Below are positions 18,211 to 27,114 of a DNA stretch of 64,000 nt, piece after piece. The translations under genes were made by a program, and so were the position numbers. The notes under the pieces were generated by a model that searched no databases, was not told the origin of the DNA, and saw only the letters and a program-made list of their open reading frames with translations. Every line of letters starts with the position of its first letter. The stretch's first letter is position 1. This stretch comes from Indioceanicola profundi (GTDB lineage Bacteria; Pseudomonadota; Alphaproteobacteria; Azospirillales; Azospirillaceae). The DNA lies in contig NZ_CP030126.1 of assembly GCF_003568845.1 (NCBI RefSeq), positions 62,001-126,000 on the forward strand, in the 5' to 3' direction.

Positions 18211-18223
18211 CCAGGGGGGTAAA

Positions 18224-20140
18224 ATGGCGGACAAGGTTTCCATCCGGACCCGGTTGATCGGGGCTGCCGGCATTGCGTTGCTGATCGGAATGGCGCCTGT
18301 CGCCGGTGCGCTGGCCCAGGCGGCCCAGCCCGCCAAACCCGCCGCCGAAGCGGCCAAGACGGACCCGCGCCATGTCTGGGATCTGTCGCCGATCTTCCCG
18401 AGCGTCGAGGCGTGGGACGCCGAGCGCACGACCCTGCTGAAGGAAATTCCGGAGCTTCAGTCGCTGAAGGGCACGCTGGGCAAGGACGCCGCCACTCTGC
18501 GCGCGGCGCTGGACCGGATCAGCGCCATCAACCGGCGTGCGGAGAAGGTGCTGGTCTACGCCTATATCGACAGCACCACCAACAACCGCGACAGCTCCAA
18601 GATGGAGCGGCGCAGCCTGTCCCAGCAGCTCTTCGGTGAGCTGGGCTCCGCCACCGCCTGGCTGTCGCCGGAGGTCCAGGATGTCGGGGCGGAGAAGATC
18701 GAAAGCTTCATCAAGGCCGACAAGGGGCTGGAGAAGCACGCCTTCGACCTGCGCGACATCCTGCGCAACAAGCCGCACACCCTGACCGCCGAGGCGGAAG
18801 GCGTGCTGGCGGCCCTGTCCCCGACCCTGGGCGCTTTCAGCGACACCTACTCGCTGCTGGCCAATGCCGACATCGACTGGCCTGAGGTCAAGGTGGACGG
18901 CAAGGAGGAGACGGTGAATCAGGCCGGCTACGGCCGCCTGCGCCAGAACCCCGACCGGGCCGTCCGTAAAGAGGTCTTCGACAAGTTCTGGGCCACCTTC
19001 AGCCAGTACCGGAACAGCATGGGCGGCACGCTGGGCGCCGTGGTGCAGGCCAACGTGACCCAGGCCAAGCTGCGCAACTACCCCACCGCCGTGGCCGCCA
19101 GCCTGGCCGCCAATGACATCCCGGAGGAGGTCTACCGCACGCTGGTGGCGGAGGCGAACAAGGGCCTGCCGGCCCTGCACCGCTATTTCAAGCTGCGCCA
19201 GAAGATGCTCGGCCTGCCGGACATCCACTACTACGACATCTATCCGCCGATGGTGAAGCTGGACAAGAAGTTCGATCTCGACCAGTCCGCCGCCCTGTCG
19301 CTCGCCGCGGTGAAGCCGCTGGGCGAGGAGTATCAGAGCCTGATGAAGCAGGCGACGTCGGCCCGTTCCATGCACGTCTTCCCGGCGGAAGGAAAGGAAA
19401 GCGGGGCGTACCAGTGGGGCGTCTACGGGATCACCCCGTACGTCTTCCTGAACCACCAGAACGACTATAATTCCATGAGCACCTACATCCACGAGTGGGG
19501 CCATGGGATGCACACCATTCTGGCCGACAGGAACCAGACCTACGAGAACGCCCAGTACCCGCTGTTCGTGGCGGAGATCGCGTCCATCACCAACGAAATC
19601 CTACTCTCCGATTTCATGCTGGAGCAGGCCGGCAGCAAGGAAGAGCGCCTCTATTACCTAGGTGAGGCGCTGGAGAGCATGCGCGGCACCTTCTTCCGCC
19701 AGACCATGTTCGCCGAGTTCGAGCTGGCCACCCATGACGCCATGGAGCGCGGCGAGGCCCTGTCCGGCGACAAGATGACGGAAATCTACTGCGGTCTGCT
19801 GAAGAAGTACCATGGCGCCGAACAGGGCGTGATGCAGATCGACGACACCTACTGCGCGGAGTGGGCCTACATCCCGCACTTCTACCGGCCCTTCTACGTC
19901 TACCAGTACGCCACCTCCATCGCCGCCGCCGCCTATTGGGCGGAGCAGGTGGAGACCGGCGGGCCGGATGTGCGGGAGAAGTATCTGGACATCCTGCGTG
20001 CGGGCGGGTCCAAGTACCCCTATCCGCTGCTGAAGGAGGCCGGGCTCGACATGGCGTCGCCGGCCCCCTATCAGGCGCTGATCAAGCGCATGAACGCCAT
20101 CATGGACGAGATGGAAAAGATCCTGGCCGACAAGACCTGA
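18224..20140 (+). CDS. Exported M3-family zinc metallopeptidase (oligoendopeptidase F-like), copy 1
   Basis: The ATG at 18224 follows GGGGGG and gives 638 residues. The N-terminus MADKVSIRTRLIGAAGIALLIGM with ALAQA is a Sec signal, whereas classical PepF is cytoplasmic. The zinc site HEWGH is at 423-427 within TYIHEWGHGMHT, and the third ligand is in FVAEIASITNEILL. The C-terminal FYRPFYVYQYATS block is typical of the PepF clade. It hydrolyses short peptides, here presumably in the periplasm. The next gene is a close paralogue in tandem with the same order of motifs. It ends just before its own terminator. Confidence 0.92.
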   Translation: MADKVSIRTRLIGAAGIALLIGMAPVAGALAQAAQPAKPAAEAAKTDPRHVWDLSPIFPSVEAWDAERTTLLKEIPELQSLKGTLGKDAATLRAALDRISAINRRAEKVLVYAYIDSTTNNRDSSKMERRSLSQQLFGELGSATAWLSPEVQDVGAEKIESFIKADKGLEKHAFDLRDILRNKPHTLTAEAEGVLAALSPTLGAFSDTYSLLANADIDWPEVKVDGKEETVNQAGYGRLRQNPDRAVRKEVFDKFWATFSQYRNSMGGTLGAVVQANVTQAKLRNYPTAVAASLAANDIPEEVYRTLVAEANKGLPALHRYFKLRQKMLGLPDIHYYDIYPPMVKLDKKFDLDQSAALSLAAVKPLGEEYQSLMKQATSARSMHVFPAEGKESGAYQWGVYGITPYVFLNHQNDYNSMSTYIHEWGHGMHTILADRNQTYENAQYPLFVAEIASITNEILLSDFMLEQAGSKEERLYYLGEALESMRGTFFRQTMFAEFELATHDAMERGEALSGDKMTEIYCGLLKKYHGAEQGVMQIDDTYCAEWAYIPHFYRPFYVYQYATSIAAAAYWAEQVETGGPDVREKYLDILRAGGSKYPYPLLKEAGLDMASPAPYQALIKRMNAIMDEMEKILADKT

Positions 20141-20150
20141 TCCGGATCGG

Positions 20151-20179
20151 CGGGGCAGGGCCTCCACGGCCCCGCCCCG
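20151..20179 (+). terminator. Intrinsic terminator after M3 peptidase copy 1
   Basis: An 11-bp GC stem with a single A/C mismatch (20151-20162 with 20168-20179, loop TCCAC) lies 10 nt past the stop codon. The T-tract is poor, so efficiency is uncertain. Confidence 0.55.
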
Positions 20180-20270
20180 TCCGTCCTGCCTTTCCGGATA
20201 CCGGCTGGCCGGCATCCCAACCGCTGACTTTCAAGCCGGGCGATCCGGCCCGGCGCTTCGAGGAGACTTT

Positions 20271-22178
20271 GTGCTGATGAATTTCCGTTCGCGTATCCTG
20301 GGGACCGCCGCCCTGGCCCTGGTCGCCACCCTGGCGCCGCTCACCGCCAACGCCCAGTCCGCCAGCCCGGCGAAGCCCGCCGCAGAGGCGGCCGCGGTGG
20401 ATCAGCGTTGGGTCTGGGACCTGACCAAGCTGTTCCCCAGCGACGAAGCCTGGGATGCCGAACGCAAGGCCGTGCTGGCGGATTTGCCGGAACTGGCCGC
20501 CCTGAAGGGCACGCTGGGCAAGGACGCCAAGACCATGGCGGCAGCGTTCGAGAAGATGTCCGATGTCGGCCGCCGGCTGGAGCGGCTCTGGGTCTATGCC
20601 TCCACCCAGGCCTCCACCGACAGCCGCGACGCCCGCAACCAGGAACGCGCCAGCCTGATGCGCCAGTTGGGCGGTGAGCTGGGCTCCGCCCTCGCCTGGG
20701 TGGACCCGGAGGTCCAGGCCATCGGCAAGGAGAAGGTGGAAAGCTTCATCAAGGCCGAGCCGGCCCTGAAGAACCACGCTTTCCGCCTGCGCGACATCAT
20801 CCGCACGGCCGAGCACACGCTGACGCCGGAAGCCGAGGCCGCCCTGGCCGCTGTGTCGCCGGTGCTGACCGCGTCCGGCACCACCTACAACCTGCTGGCC
20901 ACGGTGGATGTGGACTGGCCCTCCATCCAGGTGGACGGCAAGGACGTGAAGCTGAACCAGATCGGCTACGCCAAGCTGCGCGAGCATCCGGACCGGGAGG
21001 TGCGCAAGAACGCCTTCAATACCTTCTGGACCAAGTGGAAGCAGTACGAGAACACCTTCGGCTCCACGTTGGGCACGCGGATCGAGGCCGGCGTGGCGAA
21101 CGCCAAGCTGCGCGGCTACAAGTCCGCCGTGGCCGCCAGCCTGGCCGGCAACGACATCCCGGAGGAGGTCTACCGCACGCTGGTGGCAGAGGCGAACAAC
21201 GGCCTGCCCACGCTGCACCGCTACTTCAAGCTTCGGCAGAAGATGCTGAAGCTGCCGGACCTGCATTATTACGACATCTATCCGGCGCTGGTCGAACTGG
21301 GGAAGGAATACCCGGTCGACATGGCCGGTGAGCTGACCCTGGCCGCCACCCGGCCGCTGGGCGACGAATACCAGGGCATGCTGAAGCAGGCGATCTCCGA
21401 ACGCTCGATGCATGTCTTCCCGGCGGAGGGCAAGCGCTCCGGCGCCTACCAGACCGGCGTCTACGGGGTGACCCCGTTCGTCTTCCTGAACCACCAGAAC
21501 AATTTCGACAGCGTCAGCACCTATGCCCATGAATGGGGCCACGGGATGCACACCGCGCTGGCGAACAAGAACCAGCCCTTCGAGACAGCGGATTATTCCC
21601 TGTTTGTGGCGGAGATCGCCTCCATCACCAACGAGATCCTGCTCTCCGACTTCATGCTGGAGCAGGCTGGGTCGAAGGAGGAGCGGCTCTATTATCTCGG
21701 CCACGCTCTGGAGAGCATGCGTGGCACCTTCTTCCGCCAGACCATGTTCGCCGAGTTCGAGCTGGCCACCCATGACGCGGTCCAGCAGGGCGAAGCCCTC
21801 TCCGGCAAGAAGATGACGGAGATCTATTGCGGCCTGCTGAAGAAGTATCATGGCGCCGATCAGGGCGTGATGAACATCGACCCGGCCTACTGCCAGGAAT
21901 GGGCCTACATCCCGCACTTCTACCGGCCCTTCTACGTCTACCAGTACGCTACCTCCATGGCGGCCTCGGCCTACTGGGCCGAGCAGGTGGAGACCGGCGG
22001 GGAGAAGGTACGCGAGCAGTACCTGAACATCCTGCGCGCCGGTGGCTCGCAGTACCCGTACCAGCTCCTGAAGAAGGCCGGACTCGACATGGCCACCCCG
22101 GCTCCCTATCAGGCCCTGATCAAGCGCATGAGCGCCATCATGGATGAGATGGAGAAGATCCTGAACGACAAGACCTGA
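20271..22178 (+). CDS. Exported M3-family zinc metallopeptidase (oligoendopeptidase F-like), copy 2
   Basis: A GTG at 20271 has GAGGAG 5 nt upstream and gives 635 residues; an ATG two codons later (20277) is the alternative. A signal peptide is present (RILGTAALALVATLAPLTANAQS). The zinc motif HEWGH is at 420-424 (TYAHEWGHGMHT) with the ligand region FVAEIASITNEILLSDFMLEQAG identical to copy 1 over a long stretch. The C-terminal third is nearly identical to copy 1, while the N-terminal lobe differs more. The pair is a tandem duplication that may broaden peptide specificity or expression range. Each copy has its own terminator, so they can be expressed separately. Confidence 0.92.
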   Translation: MLMNFRSRILGTAALALVATLAPLTANAQSASPAKPAAEAAAVDQRWVWDLTKLFPSDEAWDAERKAVLADLPELAALKGTLGKDAKTMAAAFEKMSDVGRRLERLWVYASTQASTDSRDARNQERASLMRQLGGELGSALAWVDPEVQAIGKEKVESFIKAEPALKNHAFRLRDIIRTAEHTLTPEAEAALAAVSPVLTASGTTYNLLATVDVDWPSIQVDGKDVKLNQIGYAKLREHPDREVRKNAFNTFWTKWKQYENTFGSTLGTRIEAGVANAKLRGYKSAVAASLAGNDIPEEVYRTLVAEANNGLPTLHRYFKLRQKMLKLPDLHYYDIYPALVELGKEYPVDMAGELTLAATRPLGDEYQGMLKQAISERSMHVFPAEGKRSGAYQTGVYGVTPFVFLNHQNNFDSVSTYAHEWGHGMHTALANKNQPFETADYSLFVAEIASITNEILLSDFMLEQAGSKEERLYYLGHALESMRGTFFRQTMFAEFELATHDAVQQGEALSGKKMTEIYCGLLKKYHGADQGVMNIDPAYCQEWAYIPHFYRPFYVYQYATSMAASAYWAEQVETGGEKVREQYLNILRAGGSQYPYQLLKKAGLDMATPAPYQALIKRMSAIMDEMEKILNDKT

Positions 22179-22234
22179 TGCGTTGCGGCTGACCGCCCGC
22201 ATTGAGGAATCGGCCGCAAACGTGTAGGACTTCC

Positions 22235-22272
22235 CGGCCCGGAGGCACACAGCCTTCGGGCCGTTCTTCTTT
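22235..22272 (+). terminator. Strong intrinsic terminator after M3 peptidase copy 2
   Basis: A continuous 12-bp stem including one G-T pair (22235-22246 with 22252-22263, loop ACACA) is followed by TTCTTCTTT. It ends 16 nt before the prmA start, insulating prmA from the peptidase genes. Confidence 0.85.
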
Positions 22273-22288
22273 GTGCGGAGCAGGTCAT

Positions 22289-23167
22289 ATGCAGCCGATG
22301 TGGCGGATCGCGTTCGAGGTGCCGGAGGCCTGTGTGCCCGCCTTCGCCGAGCTGGTGGAGCCCCATGTGGATGCCGTCTCCACCTTCGAATTGCAGGAAG
22401 GCGGGCAGTGGCTGATCGAGGGCACCAGCTACAATGAGCCTGACACCGGCCGCATCTCCACCAAGATCGCCGTCATGGCCGCCGCCATGGGCATTCCGGA
22501 GCCGGAATTCACGGCCGAGCCGCTGCCGCCCATCGACTGGGTGACCAAGACCTACCTGTCCTTCCCGCCGATCCAGGCCGGCCGCTTCTTCATCCATGGC
22601 AGCCACCACAAGAAGCCGGTGCCCGTGGGCTGCATCGGCCTCCAGATCGAGGCCGCGATGGCCTTCGGCTCGGGCGAGCATGCCACGACCCAGGGATGCC
22701 TGCGCGCCATCTCCGACCTGCGGAAGTCGCGCAAGATCGCCAACGCGCTCGACATGGGCTGCGGCTCCGGCATCCTGGCCTTCGCCATCGCCAAGCTCTG
22801 GAAAATCCCGGTGGTGGGCGTCGATATCGATGCCCTCTCCATCGAGATCGCGACGGAGAATGCCCGCCTGAACCGGGTGGACCAGTATGTGAAGCTCTTC
22901 ACCGGCAACGGCTACCGCACCAACGCGGTGCGGAAGGGCGGGCGGCATGGCGTCTATGACGTGATCGTCGCCAACATCCTGGCCCGCCCCCTGGCCCGCA
23001 TGGCCCCGGACTGCCGCCGCCATCTGAAGCGCGGCGGCCTCGCCATCTTCTCCGGCCTGCTGCACCGGCAGGAGCCGCTGGTGATCAACGCCCACCGCGC
23101 CCAGGGAATGAAGCTGGTGAAGCGCTACCGGCTCGGCGACTGGTCTACCCTGGTGATGAAGGGCTGA
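22289..23167 (+). CDS. prmA: Ribosomal protein L11 methyltransferase
   Basis: The ATG at 22289 has GGAG 8 nt upstream and gives 292 residues, the normal size. The N-terminal substrate-recognition domain starts MWRIAFEVPEACVPAFAELVEP. The SAM-binding motif is ALDMGCGSGILAFAIAKL, preceded by AFGSGEHATTQGCL. Motif IV is DVIVANILARPLARMAP. The enzyme trimethylates several amino groups of ribosomal protein L11. It stands as a single gene between terminators and is followed by a hairpin-rich spacer. Confidence 0.93.
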   Translation: MQPMWRIAFEVPEACVPAFAELVEPHVDAVSTFELQEGGQWLIEGTSYNEPDTGRISTKIAVMAAAMGIPEPEFTAEPLPPIDWVTKTYLSFPPIQAGRFFIHGSHHKKPVPVGCIGLQIEAAMAFGSGEHATTQGCLRAISDLRKSRKIANALDMGCGSGILAFAIAKLWKIPVVGVDIDALSIEIATENARLNRVDQYVKLFTGNGYRTNAVRKGGRHGVYDVIVANILARPLARMAPDCRRHLKRGGLAIFSGLLHRQEPLVINAHRAQGMKLVKRYRLGDWSTLVMKG

Positions 23168-23185
23168 GCCGGCCTTATACGCGTT

Positions 23186-23319
23186 CTCACGGATGGTGAC
23201 CCATCCGTGAGCTTCAGACGCCAGCGCCGCTCCGCGGCTCGGCTTACGCCGCAGAGGCGGCGTGGCGGTAGTAGTCGCCGATAACAGCTCTCGATGAGTT
23301 GCCTTCGTCGAGAGCTGTT
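23186..23319. repeat. Three consecutive hairpins in the prmA 3' spacer
   Basis: First: a perfect 11-bp stem (23186-23196 with 23201-23211, loop TGAC) 18 nt after prmA. Second: a long imperfect GC stem spanning 23219-23267. Third: a perfect 12-bp stem (23283-23294 with 23308-23319, 13-nt loop) directly beyond the stop of the converging minus-strand gene. The outer two can serve as terminators for the two converging genes; the middle one resembles a dispersed palindromic repeat. No clear T-tracts are present. Confidence 0.6.
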
Positions 23320-23320
23320 G

Positions 23321-23686
23321 TTACTCCCGCGGCGGCACGGTCGGTTGTTCCACCGGCTCCGGCGGCGCCCCGTCGGGCAGGAACTGCGGTTCCGTGGCGA
23401 TGCGCTCCGCTGGAAGTTCGTCGGGGGACGGCGCCTCGGCGGACTCGTCGGTCACGGGCGGCGCTTCGGCCTCGTCGGTTGCGACGGCATCGGCGGGTTC
23501 GTCCATGGCGGCGCTTTCCTCATCCGCGCCGCTGGCGACCGCGATGCCTGACTGCTCCGGCGGCAGGGCGGCATTGCTGTCCATGTTGCCCGCCGCGACA
23601 TCCTCCGGAACCGCTTCCCCGGCCCAGGCCGGAGCGGTCAGCAGGGCGGCGAGCAGGGCTAGCGTTCCAATGGTTGGCCTGTGCAT
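23321..23686 (-). CDS. Exported acidic Pro/Glu/Ala-rich protein, hypothetical
   Basis: The start at 23686 follows GAGGAG and gives 121 residues. A signal peptide MHRPTIGTLALLAALLTAPAWAGEA is followed by a low-complexity tail rich in Ala, Glu, Asp and Pro with no cysteine and no predicted fold. The mature protein is strongly acidic. Composition suggests a disordered periplasmic or secreted protein. I do not recognise a family. It is divergent from the aminopeptidase P gene and converges on prmA. Confidence 0.55.
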   Translation of the reverse strand: MHRPTIGTLALLAALLTAPAWAGEAVPEDVAAGNMDSNAALPPEQSGIAVASGADEESAAMDEPADAVATDEAEAPPVTDESAEAPSPDELPAERIATEPQFLPDGAPPEPVEQPTVPPRE

Positions 23687-23841
23687 GGGTTCTCCTCTCG
23701 TTCGGTGATCGGCTCGGTGATCGGTTGCCACTCCAACAGCCGACGGCCGATCCTGTCCGGCCCCTTGCGCCGCCAAGCGGGTGGTTCTAGCTTCCGCTCA
23801 GACCGCGCCCCTGGCGCCCCACAGACCGGTGAGTTGACCCC

Positions 23842-25863
23842 GTGGCCTCCAGCACCCCCGCCTATCGTGGCGATGCCGACCTTGCCCGCCTGCTCCAGGA
23901 GGCCGGAATCGGCCGGTCCGTGGAGGATATCCGCGACCTGATCGCCGGCGTGAATGCCGCCCCGGACGGCAGCCGCCCGGACCGCTGGCTGGAGCTGGTG
24001 GGCGTGGAGCTTCCGGCGGAGCTGGAGGCCCAGTTGCGGGCGCTGCGCGACATGGTGGCCCGACCGGTGCTGCCGCAGCAGGGCGACCATGCCGACCGGC
24101 TGGGCCGCCTCCGCGCCGAGTTGCAGCGCCGCGGCCTGCACGGATTCGTCGTTCCCCGCGCCGATGAGCATCAGGGCGAATATGTGCCGCTGCGGGCCAA
24201 CCGCATGGCCTGGCTGACCGGCTTCACCGGGTCCGCCGGCATGGTGGTGGTGACGCTCGACGCGGCCGCCATCTTCGTGGATGGCCGCTACACGCTCCAG
24301 GTCCGGCAGCAGGTGGACGCCGCCTCCTACGACTATCGCAGCCTGACCGACGAGTTCCATGGCGACTGGGCCGCCGCCAACCTGCGCGCCGGCCAGAAGC
24401 TGGGCTTCGATCCCTGGCTGGTGACCGTGGGCTGGGTAGAGCGGATGCGCGCCGCCCTGGCCCGGACAGGGGCCGAGCTGGTGGCGCTGGACAGCAACCC
24501 GGTGGATGCCGTCTGGCACGACCAGCCGCCGCCGCCCCTGGGCCTGATCGAACCGCACCCGGTGGAGTTCGCCGGCAAGTCCAGCGCCGACAAGCGGGCG
24601 GAGGTGGCGGCGGAGCTGCGGGCGCATCAGACCCGCGCCGCCATGCTGACCCAGCCGGACAGCATCGCCTGGCTGCTGAACATCCGCGGCTCCGACGTGC
24701 CCTGCACGCCGCTGCCGCTCAGCTTCGCCATTGTGCGCGACACCGGCGACGTGGACTGGTTCGTCGATGGCCGCAAGCTGGCCCCCGACCTGGCCCTCCA
24801 TCTCGGCAACCAGGTCTCCGTGCGCGCACCGGAGGAGCTGGGGCCGGCGCTGGACGCGCTGGGGGCGGAGAAGGCCGCCGTCCGCGTCGATCCGGCCACG
24901 GCCGCCGTCTCCATCTTCGACCGGCTGCATGCCGCCGGGGCCAGGGTGGAGCGGGAAGCGGACCCCTGCGTCATGCCCAAGGCCATGAAGAACCCGGTGG
25001 AGCTGGAGGGCGCCCGCGCCGCCCACCGGCGCGACGGGGCGGCCATGGTCCGCTATCTGGCCTGGCTGGACCGGGAAGCGCCGAAGGGCGGTCTGGATGA
25101 GATCGCGGCGGCCGAGCGGCTGCTGGAGACCCGCAGGCAGGTCGCCGATTTCCGCGACCAGTCCTTCGACACCATCGCCGGGGCCGGCCCGAACGGCGCC
25201 ATCGTCCACTACCACGCCCAGCCGGAGACGAACCGGAAGATCGAGCGGGACAGCCTGTTCCTGCTGGATTCGGGCGGGCAGTATCTGGACGGCACCACCG
25301 ACATCACCCGCACCATCGCCGTGGGCACGCCCTCGGCGGAGATGAAGCGGCATTTCACGCTGGTGCTGAAGGGCAATATCGCCCTGTCCGTCGCCCGTTT
25401 CCCCAAGGGCACCACCGGCTCCCAGCTCGACGCGCTGGCGCGCCAGTTCCTGTGGGCGGAGGGGCTGGATTACGATCACGGCACCGGCCATGGCGTCGGC
25501 AGCTTCCTGTCGGTGCATGAGGGGCCGGCGCGCATCGCCAAGATCCCCAGTACCGTGGCGCTCCAGCCCGGCATGATCCTGTCCAACGAGCCCGGCTACT
25601 ACAAGACCGGCGCCTACGGCATCCGGATCGAGAACCTGATCGTGGTGCAGCCGGTCGAGGTGCCGGGGGCGGAGCGGCCCATGCTGGGCTTCGAGATCAT
25701 TACCCTCTGCCCCATCGACCGCCGGCTGGTGGATGCGTCCCTGCTGACCGCGGCGGAGCGGGAGTGGCTGAACAGCTACCACGCCCGCGTCCGCGAGACC
25801 CTGTCGCCCCTGGTGGAGGGGGCGGAGCGGGACTGGCTGGTGCTGGCGACCGAGGCGGTGTGA
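23842..25863 (+). CDS. pepP: Xaa-Pro aminopeptidase (aminopeptidase P, long three-domain form)
   Basis: A GTG start gives 673 residues, the size of the long AMPP form with two creatinase-like N-terminal domains. Domain I begins DRLGRLRAELQRRGLHGFVVPRADEHQGEY. The M24B catalytic domain carries the five metal ligands in LDSGGQYLDGTTDITR (two Asp), HGTGHGVGSFL (His), SNEPGYY (Glu) and IRIENL (Glu). It removes an N-terminal residue preceding proline, probably in the cytoplasm because no signal peptide is visible. It is followed by a palindromic repeat and then hutC. Confidence 0.93.
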   Translation: MASSTPAYRGDADLARLLQEAGIGRSVEDIRDLIAGVNAAPDGSRPDRWLELVGVELPAELEAQLRALRDMVARPVLPQQGDHADRLGRLRAELQRRGLHGFVVPRADEHQGEYVPLRANRMAWLTGFTGSAGMVVVTLDAAAIFVDGRYTLQVRQQVDAASYDYRSLTDEFHGDWAAANLRAGQKLGFDPWLVTVGWVERMRAALARTGAELVALDSNPVDAVWHDQPPPPLGLIEPHPVEFAGKSSADKRAEVAAELRAHQTRAAMLTQPDSIAWLLNIRGSDVPCTPLPLSFAIVRDTGDVDWFVDGRKLAPDLALHLGNQVSVRAPEELGPALDALGAEKAAVRVDPATAAVSIFDRLHAAGARVEREADPCVMPKAMKNPVELEGARAAHRRDGAAMVRYLAWLDREAPKGGLDEIAAAERLLETRRQVADFRDQSFDTIAGAGPNGAIVHYHAQPETNRKIERDSLFLLDSGGQYLDGTTDITRTIAVGTPSAEMKRHFTLVLKGNIALSVARFPKGTTGSQLDALARQFLWAEGLDYDHGTGHGVGSFLSVHEGPARIAKIPSTVALQPGMILSNEPGYYKTGAYGIRIENLIVVQPVEVPGAERPMLGFEIITLCPIDRRLVDASLLTAAEREWLNSYHARVRETLSPLVEGAERDWLVLATEAV

Positions 25864-25892
25864 GCCGTACCATCCCCTCTCCAGGTTCTTCC

Positions 25893-25967
25893 CCGTCATC
25901 CCGGCGCAAGGCCGGACCCAGGGCCACAGGCATCGTTCTCGGGCCCCGGCCCTGTCCGGGATGACGG
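25893..25967. repeat. Palindromic intergenic repeat with CCGTCATCCCGG ends
   Basis: Perfect 12-bp inverted arms CCGTCATCCCGG (25893-25904) and CCGGGATGACGG (25956-25967) enclose GGCCGG/CCGGCC-type inner symmetry. This end sequence is a common interspersed palindrome in proteobacterial genomes (general knowledge). It lies between pepP and hutC. Confidence 0.7.
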
Positions 25968-26008
25968 AAAATCCGGGGAAGGGGCGCACGGCATGCGGCG
26001 GAGGGATC

Positions 26009-26758
26009 ATGGGGGCGGACGGGTTGGACATGGTCTCGCGTGCTGACGACGCCCCGCTTTACCAGCGGGTGAAGGCCCATGTGCTGGACCGGATCGCGGT
26101 CGGGGAGCTGAAGCCCGGCGACCGCGTGCCGTCGGAGCATGAGCTGGTCGCCGCACTGGGCGTCAGCCGCATGACCGCCAACCGGGCGCTCCGCGAACTC
26201 ACGGCGGAAGGGCGGTTGACCCGTACCGCCGGTGTGGGCACCTTCGTCGCCGCGGCCAAGCCGGTGGGCACGGTGCTGGAAATCCGCAACATCGCGGATG
26301 AGATCCGGGAGCGCGGCGGCACCCACAGCGCCGATGTGCTGCACCTGGCGGAGGAGGAGGCGCCGGCCGCCGTGGCCGCCGCCTTCGACCTCGCGCCCGG
26401 CACGCCGCTCTACCACTCGATCCTGCTGCACCGGGAGAATGGACGGCCCTTGCAGATCGAGGATCGCTGGGTCCTGCCGGCCGCGGCCCCTGGCTATCTC
26501 GCGCTGGACTTCACCCGCATCACCCCCTCCCGCCACCTGCTGGACGAGGCCCCGGTGGTGGAGGTGGAGCATCTGGTGGAAGCCATCCTGCCCGATGCCC
26601 GCACGGCCCGACTGCTGGAGATGGAGGCGGGCGAGCCCTGCCTGCGCCTTTCCCGCCGCACCTGGACGGACGGCCCCGCCGGCCGCGTCGCCTCCCTTGC
26701 CGACTTCCTCTATCCCGGCTCCCGCTACCGCCTCGGCGGACGGTTCAGGCCGGTTTAG
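26009..26758 (+). CDS. hutC: GntR-family transcriptional repressor of histidine utilization
   Basis: The ATG at 26009 is preceded by GGAGGG and gives 249 residues. The winged-helix domain is PLYQRVKAHVLDRIAVGELKPGDRVPSE with the recognition helix region VSRMTANRALRELTAEG (about 20-85). The C-terminal UTRA effector domain includes YHSILLHRENGRPLQIEDRW. HutC proteins repress hut genes and release DNA on binding urocanate. A matching palindrome stands between hutI and hutF about 2 kb away. The toxin-antitoxin pair directly downstream separates it from the enzymes it likely controls. Confidence 0.92.
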   Translation: MGADGLDMVSRADDAPLYQRVKAHVLDRIAVGELKPGDRVPSEHELVAALGVSRMTANRALRELTAEGRLTRTAGVGTFVAAAKPVGTVLEIRNIADEIRERGGTHSADVLHLAEEEAPAAVAAAFDLAPGTPLYHSILLHRENGRPLQIEDRWVLPAAAPGYLALDFTRITPSRHLLDEAPVVEVEHLVEAILPDARTARLLEMEAGEPCLRLSRRTWTDGPAGRVASLADFLYPGSRYRLGGRFRPV

Positions 26759-26817
26759 AGCGCTGCCGCTTGGGTTTCTCCGGTGTTATGATCGTGGTCC
26801 AAGAGATGGAGGCCCTC

Positions 26818-27114
26818 ATGCCGGATACCGTTGCAATCCAGGTCGACCGGGAGCTGGCCGCCTCCCTGGAAAGGCTAGCCCGTGACCAGGGCCGCCGGCT
26901 TGAGGAACTGACGGAAGATGCCATCCGCGCCCTGATCGTTCTGGATGGGCTCGAGCGGAATATCCCCGCTCCTCCTGGAATGCTGTCGGCGGCGGAACAG
27001 GAGGCGGAAACCCTGATGGCCATTGCCTCCATCGCATCCGGCCAGGGTCTTTCGGAAGAGGACATGGACAAGGTCTTCGACAGTCTCCTTGCCCAGGATG
27101 GCGCCCGTTCGTGA
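26818..27114 (+). CDS. Antitoxin of a type II toxin-antitoxin pair (ParD/RHH-like)
   Basis: The ATG at 26818 has GGAGG 6 nt upstream and gives 98 residues. The N-terminus MPDTVAIQVDRELAASLERLARDQGRRLEELTEDAIRALI has the strand-helix-helix pattern of ribbon-helix-helix antitoxins. A flexible acidic C-terminal part (about 55-98) would wrap the toxin. Its stop overlaps the start of the toxin gene (GTGA), the usual coupling in such modules. Assignment rests on this pattern plus the neighbour. Confidence 0.75.
   Translation: MPDTVAIQVDRELAASLERLARDQGRRLEELTEDAIRALIVLDGLERNIPAPPGMLSAAEQEAETLMAIASIASGQGLSEEDMDKVFDSLLAQDGARS

Noticed and set aside
16991-19513. Open frame of about 840 codons antisense to the TPR and first M3 peptidase genes
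   Set aside because: It spans two real genes and a terminator on the other strand and shows no domain; GC-bias shadow.
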